DNA of 56,897 nt from Phycisphaerae bacterium (GCA_016782885.1 JADHXQ010000016.1:1-56897), one strand, 5' to 3'; positions 34,303 through 43,905 are shown, counted from the stretch's first letter. The notes: generated from the letters alone by a model not told the origin. A program made the numbers and translations.

Positions 34303-36120
34303 ATGACAGGGAGACGCGATTTCCTCAAGCAGTTGGGGCTCGGCGCCGCGGCGATGGCGGTCAGCCATCCGGTTTTGGCGCGTGGGGCGCCAGACGGCGC
34401 CAGGCGTCCCAATATCGTCCTGATAATGACCGACGACCAGGGTTGGGGCGACGTTACCGCGCACGGTAACGACAAGCTGCATACGCCGAATATGGACCTC
34501 CTGGCCCGCCAGGGCGCATGGTTCGACCGCTTCTACGTCTCTCCGGTATGCGCGCCCACGCGGGCCAGCCTGATGACCGGGCGGTATCATCCGCGAACCG
34601 GAGTCCACGGCGTCACCCGGGGCGCCGAAAACATGCGACTCGAAGAAACTACCATCGCCGACGTGTTCAAGACCGCCGGATACGCCACCGGCTGCTTCGG
34701 GAAGTGGCATAACGGGAGGCATTATCCCTACCATCCCAACGGGCGTGGATTCGACGAGTTCTACGGTTTCTGTGCGGGACATTGGAACAACTATTTCAAT
34801 ACGGGCCTCGACCACAACGGTAAGGACGTCCGCTCCAGCGGGTTTATTATCGACGACCTCACCGACAAGGCCATCGCGTTCATCGACGCAAATCGTTCCA
34901 GACCATTCCTGTGCTACGTCCCTTACAACACTCCGCACACGCCCTGGCAGGTGCCCGACAAGTACTGGGACCGCGTCAAGAAGCGAGATATCTCCACGCC
35001 GACCACCGTATGCGCCTACGCGATGTGCGAGAACATCGACGACAACATCGGGCGCATACTCAAGAAGCTCGACGACCTGAAACTCACCGGCGACACCATC
35101 GTCATATTCCTGTCGGACAACGGTCCGAATACAGGGCGGTGGAATGACGAAATGAAAGGCCGCAAAGGCTCCACCGACGAAGGCGGCGTGCGAGTTCCGT
35201 TTTTCCTGTGCTGGCCCGGTCGCGTCAAACCGCGCAAAATCGAGCAAATCGCTTCGCATATCGACGTCCTGCCGACGCTGGCGGCGCTTGCGGGCATCGC
35301 CAAGCCCAAGACCTGTGAGCTGGACGGGGTGTCCCTGGTTCCGCTCATCGAGGGCAAGACGAAAGACTGGCCGGATCGGATGATATTCTCAACGTGGAAT
35401 GGCCGGGTGAGCGTGCGAACGCAACAGTATCGAGCCAACGCCCAGGCGCTGTACGACATGACGATCGATCCGCACCAGAAGAAGGACATCGCCGCCGCCA
35501 AGCCCGAGATACACGCGAAACTCGCCGCGGCCTGCAAGAAGTGGTCTTCGGATGTCGGTCTGGATGTTCGCAAGATACGCCCGATTCCGATAGGCCATCC
35601 CGAGCGTCCGGTGGTGACCATGCCCGGACACGAGGCGATGCTTGTCTCGTCGCCCAAGGCCCCGACGTCTGCGCCCGCCCCGAAAAAAGGCAAACGCAAG
35701 AAACGCCGCGGGGCGAGGGGTATCAGTTACAACAAAGGCGCCGGATGGGCCAATGACTGGGTCGACAACTGGACCGACACTGGCGCCTACCCGTATTGGC
35801 CTGTGGACGTCGTCAACGCGGGGCAGTACGAAGTTACGCTGATGTACGTTTGTGCGGCTGGAGATGTCGGCGCAAAGATACGCGTCGAGTGCGGCGGGGG
35901 GGCTCTGGACGGGCAGGTCACCAAGGCCCACAATCCCAAATGCATCCCCAGCCCCGACCGTATCGCACGCAAGGAAGTATACGAGAAGGTCTGGGCGCCG
36001 CTGAAAATGGGCAAGATCACCCTGGGCAAAGGTGTTAATAAGTTTATCGTCCGCGCCCTGTCCAAACCGGGCAAGAAGGTCATGGAACTCAAAGCCGTCA
36101 GACTTGAAAGGATCAAGTAG
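34303..36120 (+). CDS. Cys-type sulfatase with C-terminal beta-domain, Tat-exported
   Basis: Hydrolyses sulfate esters, probably on polysaccharides, outside the cytoplasm. The 605-residue protein has a Tat-like signal (GRRDFLKQLGLGAAAMA), the metal-binding NIVLIMTDDQGWGD at about 37-50, and the formylglycine motif CAPTRASLMTGR with Cys83. GKWHNG and FLSDNGPNTG provide further metal and sulfate ligands. After the ~450-residue sulfatase core and a Lys/Ala/Pro-rich linker (~450-470), a ~130-residue beta-rich module (GWANDWVDNWTDTGAYPYWP onward) resembles the accessory domains seen on planctomycete arylsulfatases. Activity requires an anaerobic or aerobic formylglycine-generating enzyme encoded elsewhere. 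Confidence 0.93.
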   Translation: MTGRRDFLKQLGLGAAAMAVSHPVLARGAPDGARRPNIVLIMTDDQGWGDVTAHGNDKLHTPNMDLLARQGAWFDRFYVSPVCAPTRASLMTGRYHPRTGVHGVTRGAENMRLEETTIADVFKTAGYATGCFGKWHNGRHYPYHPNGRGFDEFYGFCAGHWNNYFNTGLDHNGKDVRSSGFIIDDLTDKAIAFIDANRSRPFLCYVPYNTPHTPWQVPDKYWDRVKKRDISTPTTVCAYAMCENIDDNIGRILKKLDDLKLTGDTIVIFLSDNGPNTGRWNDEMKGRKGSTDEGGVRVPFFLCWPGRVKPRKIEQIASHIDVLPTLAALAGIAKPKTCELDGVSLVPLIEGKTKDWPDRMIFSTWNGRVSVRTQQYRANAQALYDMTIDPHQKKDIAAAKPEIHAKLAAACKKWSSDVGLDVRKIRPIPIGHPERPVVTMPGHEAMLVSSPKAPTSAPAPKKGKRKKRRGARGISYNKGAGWANDWVDNWTDTGAYPYWPVDVVNAGQYEVTLMYVCAAGDVGAKIRVECGGGALDGQVTKAHNPKCIPSPDRIARKEVYEKVWAPLKMGKITLGKGVNKFIVRALSKPGKKVMELKAVRLERIK

Positions 36121-36122
36121 TC

Positions 36123-37667
36123 ATGGTTGCAACCAGACGCGATTTTCTTAAAGGCGCCGTCGGCGGGGCGATTTCGCTGGGCCTGTATTCGGTGGCGCGG
36201 GCCAAAGACGCGTCGCCCGCAAAACGCCTCAATATCCTGCTGATCACAGCCGACGATCTGAACTGCGATTCGGTAGGCGTTTACGGCTGCAAGACGCCCG
36301 ACATCACGCCGAACATCGACCGCCTGGCCGCCCGCGGCGTGCGTTTCGAACACGCCCACGTGACGATCGCCGTCTGCCAGCCGTGCCGCGGTGTACTGGC
36401 CACCGGGCGGTATCCGCATCGAAGCGGTATAGAAGGTTTCCAGCGCCTCCCGGTCGGAAGCAAGATTCCTCTGGTCACCGAAAAACTGCGGGCGGGCGGA
36501 TACCTCAACGGGATTCTCGGGAAGGTCGGGCATTCCTCGCCGCGGGCGTCGTTCAAGTGGGACATGAGCTACGACATGCCGCAACTCGGCAAGGGACGCG
36601 ATCCGAAGCTCTACGCCAAATACGCCAAGGAGTTTTTCCTCCGCGCAAAGACCGAGGGCAAACCGTTTTTCCTGATGGCCAATTCGCACGACCCGCACCG
36701 CCCGTTCTCCGGAAGCGACCAGGAAGCAGGAATGCGCAAGGGCGGGAAGATCACCCCGCCGTCGCGAACGTACAAGCCAAGCGAGATCGATGTGCCCGGA
36801 TTCCTGCCCGACATTCCCAACGTCCGGCGCGAGATTGCCGAGTACTACAGTTCCGCCAGGCGATGCGACGATACGGTCGGTGCGCTGCTAAAAGCGCTCG
36901 ACGAGTCCGGACAGGCCCCCGGCACGCTGGTAATGTTCATCTCGGACCACGGGATGGCCCTTCCGTTCGCCAAGACCAACTGCTACCTGCACTCGACCCG
37001 CACGCCCTGGATCGTTCGCTGGCCAGGCGTGATAAAGGGCCCGAAAGTCGACAAAACTCACTTCATCTCCGGGATAGACTTTATGCCCACCGCCCTGGAG
37101 GCCGCGGGTCTTCCGAAAGTCGGCGGGCTCGACGGCGTTTCGTTCCTCGATATTCTCAAGGGCGGAAAGCAGGCGGGGCGAGAGATCGTTTTCACGCAGT
37201 TTCACCAGACGGCCGGTCGAAAACGCTTCCCGATGCGAACCATTCAGGACAAGCGGTTTGGATATATTTTCAATCCGTGGTCCGACGGTAAAACGGTATT
37301 TAAGAACGAGTCGCAAAGCGGGCGGAGTTTCAAGGCGATGCAGGCGGCCGCCGGCAGCAATCCAAAGATCGCCGCGCGCGTCAAACTCTTCCAGTACAGG
37401 GTTGTCGAGGAGTTCTACGACTTCGAGAAAGACCCCGACGCGCTGAACAACCTGATCGATAATGCGGAATACGAATCGCAAATCGACAAGATGCGCGCCG
37501 AACTGCTGAGATGGATGATCGCCACCGGCGACCCGGCCAGGGCGGCATTTGAAAACCGCGACTCCCCCGAAGCCCTGGCAAAATTCATGACCGAACAGAA
37601 CGCAAGATCGCGTAATATGCCCAAACGGAAGAAGAAGGCGACCGGGCGTCGGGATAAGCGTGAGTAA
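36123..37667 (+). CDS. Cys-type sulfatase, Tat-exported
   Basis: A second sulfatase, 514 residues, only 2 bp after the first. It has a Tat-like signal (TRRDFLKGAVGGAISLG), LNILLITADDLNCDSVG, and the modification motif CQPCRGVLATGR with Cys85, in which the fourth position is Cys rather than the usual Ser/Thr/Ala. HDPHRPF, FISDHGMALPFAKTN and the C-terminal EEFYDFEKDPDALNNL are typical of heparan-N-sulfatase-like members. The tail is basic. Together the two enzymes and the upstream oxidoreductase suggest stepwise use of a sulfated glycan. Confidence 0.92.
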   Translation: MVATRRDFLKGAVGGAISLGLYSVARAKDASPAKRLNILLITADDLNCDSVGVYGCKTPDITPNIDRLAARGVRFEHAHVTIAVCQPCRGVLATGRYPHRSGIEGFQRLPVGSKIPLVTEKLRAGGYLNGILGKVGHSSPRASFKWDMSYDMPQLGKGRDPKLYAKYAKEFFLRAKTEGKPFFLMANSHDPHRPFSGSDQEAGMRKGGKITPPSRTYKPSEIDVPGFLPDIPNVRREIAEYYSSARRCDDTVGALLKALDESGQAPGTLVMFISDHGMALPFAKTNCYLHSTRTPWIVRWPGVIKGPKVDKTHFISGIDFMPTALEAAGLPKVGGLDGVSFLDILKGGKQAGREIVFTQFHQTAGRKRFPMRTIQDKRFGYIFNPWSDGKTVFKNESQSGRSFKAMQAAAGSNPKIAARVKLFQYRVVEEFYDFEKDPDALNNLIDNAEYESQIDKMRAELLRWMIATGDPARAAFENRDSPEALAKFMTEQNARSRNMPKRKKKATGRRDKRE

Positions 37668-37679
37668 TCGAGGAGTGAC

Positions 37680-38069
37680 GTGGAAAATACAGTGTCGACT
37701 GATACGCCCAATTCGGATTGTCCGTTCTGCGGAGAGGTTTTTGAGTCTCAGATTGTTGAGACTTGCGGGACGGTTGTGGCCGTGGCCGATGCATCTCCGG
37801 TCAGCGTGGGGCACATGCTGATAGTTACCGTGAGGCATACCGAAGATATCTTCTCGATGACTGACGATGAGAGGTCCGACGCGATGAAGATGGTCGGTAT
37901 CCTCAAACGGCGCGCCCTTGGCATCGATCCGTCGATTACCGGATTCAATGTCGGCGCCAACTGCGGCGTCTCGGCGGGGCAGCACGTCATGCACGCTCAC
38001 ATCCATTTCATACCCCGCCGCGATACCGAGCCGGTAAAAGGCGTGGTTCGCAACAAAATGGCATATTGA
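37680..38069 (+). CDS. HIT family nucleotide-binding protein
   Basis: A 129-residue histidine triad protein. HVMHAHIHFIPR at about 102-113 carries the His-x-His-x-His motif, and the N-terminus has a CPFC zinc-type pair (14-17). VSVGHMLIVTVRHTEDI is the usual central strand. HIT proteins hydrolyse AMP-linked substrates such as AppppA or aminoacyl-AMP. The start is GTG at 37680 with AGGAG 5 nt upstream; no closer ATG is available before the CPFC motif. It lies 12 bp after the second sulfatase. Confidence 0.9.
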   Translation: MENTVSTDTPNSDCPFCGEVFESQIVETCGTVVAVADASPVSVGHMLIVTVRHTEDIFSMTDDERSDAMKMVGILKRRALGIDPSITGFNVGANCGVSAGQHVMHAHIHFIPRRDTEPVKGVVRNKMAY

Positions 38070-38167
38070 ATACGACGGAGCGGTCGCTAATTTCCGATGG
38101 CCACTTCACGGCGGTCTTGGTATATTCTTCATACTTGATTGGCTTATGATGATGATGGAGATGCTGT

Positions 38168-39418
38168 ATGGCAGGAAATGAATCCAAGGCATTAGCGGAC
38201 CTTCAGAAGGTTCTGGACATTACCAGGGTAATGGTCGCCACGGTCGACCTCCGCGACCTGCTGGAGTTGATAATCGATCGGAGCATGGAACTGCTCGATG
38301 CCGAGCGCGCCAGCGTATTTCTCTACGAGGAGGAGACCAACGAACTGGTCAGTATCGTTGCGGCGGGCAGCGGGGAGATTCGTTTTCCCGCCGACAGGGG
38401 TCTAGCCGGCGCCGCCGCACAGGGCAAGGCGACTATAAACGTTTCCGATGCTTACAACGATGACCGTTTCGATTCGACCACAGATCACAAGAGCGGTTTC
38501 CGGACTCGAAACATCCTGTCAATGCCTCTGTGCGATCATCAGGGGGGGCTCGTCGGTGTACTCCAGGTGCTCAACAAGCGGGGGGGCGACTTCAGCGGCT
38601 CCGACGTGAACCTGGCCGAAACGCTGAGCGCCCAGGCCGGTGTGGCGTTGCAGCGGGCGAAGCTGATAGAGCACTACGTAGCCAAGCAGGAAATGCAGCG
38701 GGCGATGGAGATCGCCCGGGAAATCCAGCGGGCGCTGCTGCCTGACGGTCCGCCGCTGATAACCGGATTTGACATTGCGGGTTTTTCCGAATCGGCTGAC
38801 GATACCGGTGGAGACACTTTTGACTTCCTGCAGTTGCAGGACGGAAGGTGGATGCTGGCTGTTGCTGACGCCAGCGGGCATGGGATTGGTCCGGCGCTTG
38901 TTATTGCCCAGACCCGGGCGATGCTGAGGGCGATTGGGATGCAGGGGCACGACGTTCCGTCCATTCTGGCTACGGCCAACAACCTTCTCTGCCGAGACCT
39001 CCGCGGGCGATTCGTGACCTGCTTCCTGGGCATGGTCGACGAGATCACAGGCGGTATGACCTATGCATCGGCCGGGCACGGACCGCTGCTGTTCTACGAT
39101 TACCAGCAAGATGAATTCGACGAGCTTCCCGCAACCGGACTGCCCATGGGCGTCATGGAGGAGGCGGACTACGAGCAGGTGGTGGCCAGGCAGTTCGAAA
39201 GCGGCGATTTTGCGGCGATTACTACCGATGGATTCTTCGAGGCCGAGAACGTTGACGGAGAGATGTTCGGTATGGCCAGGCTAAGGGATCTCCTGCGAGA
39301 CAATCGCGACCTGCCGGCGGTTGACATGATAGCAGAACTCTGCAAGGCGACCGAGGAGTTCACGCGCGGGATGAAGCAGGCTGACGATCTGACTGTAATA
39401 ATCATAAAGAAGGCCTAG
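38168..39418 (+). CDS. GAF-domain PP2C/SpoIIE-type serine phosphatase (RsbU-like)
   Basis: A 416-residue regulator: a GAF domain at about 15-165 (VMVATVDLRDLLELIIDRSMELLDAE, then FRTRNILSMPL), a short helical linker (IEHYVAKQEMQRAMEIAREIQRALLP) and a SpoIIE-type phosphatase at about 195-416. The metal-binding acidic groups are DDTGGDTFDF, VADASGHGIGPAL and near the end TDGFFEAEN. Such enzymes dephosphorylate anti-anti-sigma factors in partner-switch pathways that control stress sigma factors. Its cognate anti-anti-sigma factor is not in the window. GGAG is 8 nt before the ATG. It converges on the adenylate cyclase gene, with a hairpin repeat between. Confidence 0.9.
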   Translation: MAGNESKALADLQKVLDITRVMVATVDLRDLLELIIDRSMELLDAERASVFLYEEETNELVSIVAAGSGEIRFPADRGLAGAAAQGKATINVSDAYNDDRFDSTTDHKSGFRTRNILSMPLCDHQGGLVGVLQVLNKRGGDFSGSDVNLAETLSAQAGVALQRAKLIEHYVAKQEMQRAMEIAREIQRALLPDGPPLITGFDIAGFSESADDTGGDTFDFLQLQDGRWMLAVADASGHGIGPALVIAQTRAMLRAIGMQGHDVPSILATANNLLCRDLRGRFVTCFLGMVDEITGGMTYASAGHGPLLFYDYQQDEFDELPATGLPMGVMEEADYEQVVARQFESGDFAAITTDGFFEAENVDGEMFGMARLRDLLRDNRDLPAVDMIAELCKATEEFTRGMKQADDLTVIIIKKA

Positions 39419-39479
39419 AAAAAGGGGTCAGGACTCTTTGTTTGAGGCATCGCCAAACAAAGAGTCCTGACCCCTTTTT
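39419..39479. repeat. Perfect 26-bp inverted repeat (GGGGTCAGGACTCTTTG type)
   Basis: The arms at 39419-39444 and 39454-39479 are exactly complementary with a 9-nt loop, and each is flanked by A/T runs so that either strand ends in a T tract. It can act as a bidirectional terminator for two convergent genes. The motif AAAAAGGGGTCAGGACTC is of the type spread by RAYT transposases in many genomes. It overlaps the end of the cyclase gene, encoding that protein's last 16 residues and stop. Confidence 0.85.
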
Positions 39480-42358
39480 GCAGGCCATGCCAGGCGAACC
39501 ACACCGCCGGCGGTCTTGCATTCGGCGGGCCAGTCTTCGATCTCGGGTCCCTGGGCGAGGCAATGACTGCAGATATCGAGGTATATCTCCGTGGGCATAT
39601 CGCCGGGGCGGAGTTGGTCGGCTTGCTGGAGCAGTTCGCGGGCTTCGGCGAAGCGGCGTTGGGCGATGAGGCCCATCGCGTCGGAGAAGTGTGCGATCCC
39701 CTGGCGGTCGGACTCGTCAATTTCATCTATGGGTCCTATAACTTCAAAGAGATCCAGGGAGTTCCTGACCCCGGTGATGAATACGTCTCCCAGCGGTCTG
39801 ACCAGCAGGTTGTCGCGATCGCACAGGCTCCAGGCATGTGCGCTGACGATTATCCTCGTACCGAAGAATTTGTTTGCCGATTCGAGCCTGGCCGACAGAT
39901 TCACGCAGTCGCCGATGGCGGTGTAGTCCATACGCTGGGTTGAACCGCAGTTACCGACCATGGCTTCTCCACTGTGGATACCGATGCGCACCCGCAGTTC
40001 CACCTTTCCGCCGAGTTCAGCGGCGAGTTCCTCGTTGAGTTTTTCGACTTCTATCTGACACAGCAAAGCCGCGTCGACCGCTTTGGACGGATGGTCCGGT
40101 TGGGTGACCGGCGCCCCGAACAGCACGAAGACACCGTCGCCCAGGAACTTGTTGAGGTATCCTCCGCATTGGTTCTGGACAATGTCGGTGACGCCGTCGA
40201 AGTATCGGTTCAGCAGTGCGACAGTTTCGTGCGCGCCCAGTGATTCCGATAGAGGCGTGAAACCCGCGAGGTCCGAGAACATGCAGGTAAGTTCGGTTTT
40301 TCGCCCGCCGAGACTGGCCAGGGACGGGTCGCTCAGGAGGCGGTCGACCAGCGCCGGAGAAAGGGCCTGGGCGAACATACCGCGGATCTGCCGCTTGGCT
40401 CGCTCTTCGGTCAACTGTCGAAAGCCCGTGACGAACAGGAAGCTGACGAGCATCGCGCCGAGCGGGGCTACAAACGCCAGCCAGATGCTCCACCATGCGA
40501 AGACGACCAGGACGTTGAACAGCACATAACCGACTGCGGCCAGAAGCGACAGCGGTGCGGCCTGCAGGATCGGGCGTGTTGCCGCCAGAAGGGAAACCAG
40601 AACCCCCGTAAGAATAATGACTATTGTATTGGTCCACATACCGGCCGGATACACGAAGCTGCCCGAGAGAATGGTGTTGATGATATTGGTGTGTACGATT
40701 ACGCCCGGTGTATTCGGTCCCAGCGGAGTGGGTACGAAGTCCGGCACGCCGGTTGACGTGGCGCCGAGCATGCAAATCTTGTTGGCGACCTTCGGGCGGA
40801 GTTTGTCCATCAACAACCGGATGTTGCTTTCGATCCGCAGGTTCTCCTGCTGTAGTTCGGTCTCAATGGCGAGCAATTCTCTTGCGCGGGTCAGTGCTTT
40901 GAGAAAAGCCTGTTGGTCCGGTGAATCTTCCGCCGGTTGTGTCGTACCTGACGATGGCGGTTTACCGAGGAATACCTCCAGGTTACCAGGCTCCCGGAGT
41001 TTGGCGGTCAGAGAAGCCAGGTCGTCTTCCAGGTGTTTCTGGATGTCTGTCTCTATTTGTCTCGATTTGGAAACCAGTAGCTCGGAATCCATCGCTTTGG
41101 ACGGAGTATAGAGGGCTGTTCTTTGCAGTTTCCGTTCGTTGGAGAGTCGGTTGCTATAAGCCTCATCGAACTGCGCCCTTTCCGTCGAGTGCCGCCAGTA
41201 GAACGCCTCAAGCTTCTTGTCCTTGACCTCTTCCTTGCGCATTGTGAGGAATCGTACTCGAAGTCCCTGGATGCGGGCGGCATTAAGTCGGCGTGCCTCC
41301 TTCTCCCGCCAGATATGCACAACTGCTCCGGCCGAAATGTGATCCAGACCGTATGTCGAGGTTCCGATGGCCTTGCGAGGCCAGCGGATTACCATGCAAC
41401 CGTTTGAGTCCAGGGGCACCATGCGCCGGGTGCCGTCTTTGCAGCGGATAGTGAAACTGGATTTATCGGACTTCATGGAAGCTATACCGCGGTGTCGAGA
41501 GGCAAGTTCGTGCAAGGCCATCGCCACTGCAAACTGCGGGTAGATGCGGTTGCTCCCGCGGAAGAACAGGGGACTGCGCCGCACGAGCTTATCCGCGTCG
41601 GGCAGATAGGTCACACAACCCGCCCCCGCGGCTGGTATTGCAAACCGGACGAGCGGTGGAGTCATTCGGCCGGATCGGATATTCAGGGCGCCGACGCAAT
41701 TGGCAGGAATGGCGAATTTCTCCATCACGGTGAGAGATCGGTGGTATAGATAGGCTTTCTTGACAGTATCCACGCGAGCCTCTTTGGGAAAGCTTTTGAG
41801 GACCGGATCGAGATCGGAGCCTGGATTGTCAGACATGAATTGTGAGACATCGTCGTAGATCTCCGAGGTCAAAGATGCCTCTGACGCCGGATCAACGTGC
41901 ATTGCGAGGAAGACGTTTTTTGCTCTTGCAAGCGATGAGGCAAAGATGTCGTCATCGAAGACAGGCTGGGGCGGCGCTTCTGAAAGAATCTCTTCATCAT
42001 TACCGGCGTATACCGCGTCACGCGGCGATTCGAAGCGGAGTGTCTGAGCCTCGTTAAGTATCAGGTCAACCATGACCGCTTTGGCGCCGCAGTCTTTGAG
42101 GACGTTGATGATTGAGGCCAGTTTCTGGCGAGGCCAGGGCCATCGTCCCACTAATTCCAGGCTTCCGTCATCGATATCTACCTGCAGGATGTCGTCGAGC
42201 AGCGCCGCGTCGGTGAGACCGAAACGCATATCGAGCGCACGAAGTTCGGTGCGCGGATCCAGACCGATCCAGAAGGCGATCAGGATAAGCAGCGTTCCCA
42301 GAAGTCCGATCAGAAACGCCGCCAGCGGGCGAGATGTCTTCATAGGCCGGTAACTCAT
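39428..42358 (-). CDS. CHASE2-domain adenylate/guanylate cyclase
   Basis: A 976-residue receptor cyclase. An N-terminal span (~13-32) leads to a very large CHASE2 sensor (~35-570) including PWPRQKLASIINVLKDCGAKAV and a helical insertion (~350-480). Spans near 590-660 follow, and a class III cyclase domain begins at about 690. Metal Asp residues are seen in FSDLAGFTPLSES and FLGDGVFVLFGAP; NKFLGDG has the lysine and YTAIGDCVNLSARL the aspartate that select ATP, so cAMP is the expected product. A ~90-residue tail with TPR-like helices ends in residues encoded by a hairpin repeat. It is the last gene of a minus-strand operon with a FecR-like protein, a lipoprotein and a beta-barrel protein. Confidence 0.9.
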   Translation of the reverse strand: MSYRPMKTSRPLAAFLIGLLGTLLILIAFWIGLDPRTELRALDMRFGLTDAALLDDILQVDIDDGSLELVGRWPWPRQKLASIINVLKDCGAKAVMVDLILNEAQTLRFESPRDAVYAGNDEEILSEAPPQPVFDDDIFASSLARAKNVFLAMHVDPASEASLTSEIYDDVSQFMSDNPGSDLDPVLKSFPKEARVDTVKKAYLYHRSLTVMEKFAIPANCVGALNIRSGRMTPPLVRFAIPAAGAGCVTYLPDADKLVRRSPLFFRGSNRIYPQFAVAMALHELASRHRGIASMKSDKSSFTIRCKDGTRRMVPLDSNGCMVIRWPRKAIGTSTYGLDHISAGAVVHIWREKEARRLNAARIQGLRVRFLTMRKEEVKDKKLEAFYWRHSTERAQFDEAYSNRLSNERKLQRTALYTPSKAMDSELLVSKSRQIETDIQKHLEDDLASLTAKLREPGNLEVFLGKPPSSGTTQPAEDSPDQQAFLKALTRARELLAIETELQQENLRIESNIRLLMDKLRPKVANKICMLGATSTGVPDFVPTPLGPNTPGVIVHTNIINTILSGSFVYPAGMWTNTIVIILTGVLVSLLAATRPILQAAPLSLLAAVGYVLFNVLVVFAWWSIWLAFVAPLGAMLVSFLFVTGFRQLTEERAKRQIRGMFAQALSPALVDRLLSDPSLASLGGRKTELTCMFSDLAGFTPLSESLGAHETVALLNRYFDGVTDIVQNQCGGYLNKFLGDGVFVLFGAPVTQPDHPSKAVDAALLCQIEVEKLNEELAAELGGKVELRVRIGIHSGEAMVGNCGSTQRMDYTAIGDCVNLSARLESANKFFGTRIIVSAHAWSLCDRDNLLVRPLGDVFITGVRNSLDLFEVIGPIDEIDESDRQGIAHFSDAMGLIAQRRFAEARELLQQADQLRPGDMPTEIYLDICSHCLAQGPEIEDWPAECKTAGGVVRLAWPAKRGQDSLFGDASNKES

Positions 42359-42411
42359 ACCAAGAGCCTAATCCCGCCGCCTCGCCGGGGCAAGTGCAAT
42401 ACTGGCGGCGA

Positions 42412-43344
42412 CTATCGAGGATGCCTGTGTTCGGGGTCGCCGCCGCCAATGGGTCCGCCACCGCTGACGGGGCCGGTGACCTGGGGTAGGTTTGTTGCAA
42501 CCGGATCGTTAGTGGTAACGGGCAGGATCAGTTGCGGAGAGCCTCCGGACCCGGTCTGGGGATTACCGACGAAACCGACGATCCCTCTACCCCCGCCGTT
42601 GACCAGCAGGTTCTCGATTTCAGGCACCGTCAACCCGCCGTGCGGATCACCGACGTTGGTGCCCTGCTGGGCGAGCAGTTGCGCGACCGCCGGCGGCAGA
42701 TCCTGGTTGGTCCATGCGCCGGCGATGAGGGAGGTTACCCTGTTGGCCATCGTTGCCTGCCACGCTCCATCTGTTCCCTTGGCCTGGAAGGAGAAATCAC
42801 CCCACTGGGCCATCTCGCCTCCGGTGCCCGTTGCCGCCAGTGTGCCCACAGCCGTGCGGACGCGAAAATCATTGGCGCCTTGGCTGGAGTCTACTTTTGC
42901 ACGTATGGCGCCGTACTTCAGACCGAGTCTGGTCTTGACCAGTTTACCCTGCTTTTGGAACGAGGCGATACCGATTTTCGAACCGCTCTTTATCGTGACA
43001 TTGCCCCGATTCGAGAATTCCAGGACCACCTTACCGCCCAGACCGGTGCGGACGAGTGTCATTTCGGTCAGAGTATCTCCGGCCTTTATCGCTGTCCATT
43101 TCGCCTTTTCTTCCGTGGCGGAACGCTGCTCGGCGATTCCGGATACGGAGACCACCGTGACGTTGAGTTTGTCGGTTTTTGCGGCATCATTTTTCGGGGC
43201 CTTGTCGGCCGCTTGCTTGGCGGGCGCCTCCTCGGCGGCCTTTTTGGCGGATGGTTTTTCGGCGGCTGGCGCTTTGGCCTGGGCCAGGATCGGCCCGGTC
43301 GACAAGGCAACCACGGCCCCTATAATAATCGTATATCGCAGCAT
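42412..43344 (-). CDS. FecR domain-containing exported protein
   Basis: A 310-residue protein with signal peptide (MLRYTIIIGAVVALSTGPILAQA), an Ala/Lys/Pro-rich linker (~25-55) and a FecR-type beta-helix-like domain (~60-180) with VRTGLGGKVVLEFSNRGNVTIKSGSKIGI, LGLKYGAIRAKVDS and FRVRTAVGTLAATGTGGEM. The C-terminus is Gly/Pro-rich and ends with GGGDPEHRHPR. FecR proteins often accompany CHASE2 cyclases in bacteria, presumably as a periplasmic sensor arm. I place the start at 43344, with AGGAG 6-7 nt upstream, rather than at 43350, which abuts the ribosome site. Confidence 0.85.
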   Translation of the reverse strand: MLRYTIIIGAVVALSTGPILAQAKAPAAEKPSAKKAAEEAPAKQAADKAPKNDAAKTDKLNVTVVSVSGIAEQRSATEEKAKWTAIKAGDTLTEMTLVRTGLGGKVVLEFSNRGNVTIKSGSKIGIASFQKQGKLVKTRLGLKYGAIRAKVDSSQGANDFRVRTAVGTLAATGTGGEMAQWGDFSFQAKGTDGAWQATMANRVTSLIAGAWTNQDLPPAVAQLLAQQGTNVGDPHGGLTVPEIENLLVNGGGRGIVGFVGNPQTGSGGSPQLILPVTTNDPVATNLPQVTGPVSGGGPIGGGDPEHRHPR

Positions 43345-43356
43345 TGTCATCTCCTG

Positions 43357-43905
43357 CTAGTCGGTATTACCTACCATGTCGGGGAACCTCCGTGTTCGTT
43401 TATACATGTCGGCCCTTGTCAGCACTGAGGCGAATTCCATTCCGCTGACTTTTGTTGAAGCCGAACCTGGTGTCATCATTTGTCTGTATTGAAGTTCCCG
43501 CAGGCAGTATCGCTCGCTGGAACCGGTGATTCTCAGGATTATTCCGCCCGACAACCCGCAGGCGCGACAGATCATGCGGGCGAGTTTTCCCCTGGAGAGT
43601 TCTCGTGAAGCATCGTAGTCGCCTTTGGGGTTGAGTACGTTCTTACCGAGCAGAAGATCGACCCTCTGCTTGAACGTTCCGGCCTTGTCAGCACCGTCGA
43701 GCATGAGGATACCTCGCATGGCATCGTTTTCAGTGATAGTATCCTGTGAGGATATTCTATCCAGAAAGGCCGCGGAGTTCTCGCCTTCAGGCAGGGTTGC
43801 ATTTTCGCCGGTCACCGTGAGTCGTGAAGAGGCGCAACCGCCCAAAGCCACGACCGCAGCGAGTCCTGCTATCAACAAATAATAGCGTCGTGATGTCACA
43901 TGCAT
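43357..43905 (-). CDS. Small lipoprotein of unknown function
   Basis: A 182-residue protein with a lipoprotein signal: basic start, hydrophobic core LLIAGLAAVVAL and lipobox LGGC with Cys at about 24, so it is expected to be lipidated and held in the membrane. The mature part includes LSRGKLARMICRACGLSGG and several Arg-rich segments, but no known domain is evident. It lies between the beta-barrel gene and the FecR-like gene, with 66-bp and 12-bp gaps, so it probably belongs to the same envelope-signalling unit. Confidence 0.75.
   Translation of the reverse strand: MHVTSRRYYLLIAGLAAVVALGGCASSRLTVTGENATLPEGENSAAFLDRISSQDTITENDAMRGILMLDGADKAGTFKQRVDLLLGKNVLNPKGDYDASRELSRGKLARMICRACGLSGGIILRITGSSERYCLRELQYRQMMTPGSASTKVSGMEFASVLTRADMYKRTRRFPDMVGNTD

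Noticed and set aside
36383..37291. A 302-codon alternative frame inside the second sulfatase
   Set aside because: It is a same-strand shadow of a gene with complete sulfatase motifs.
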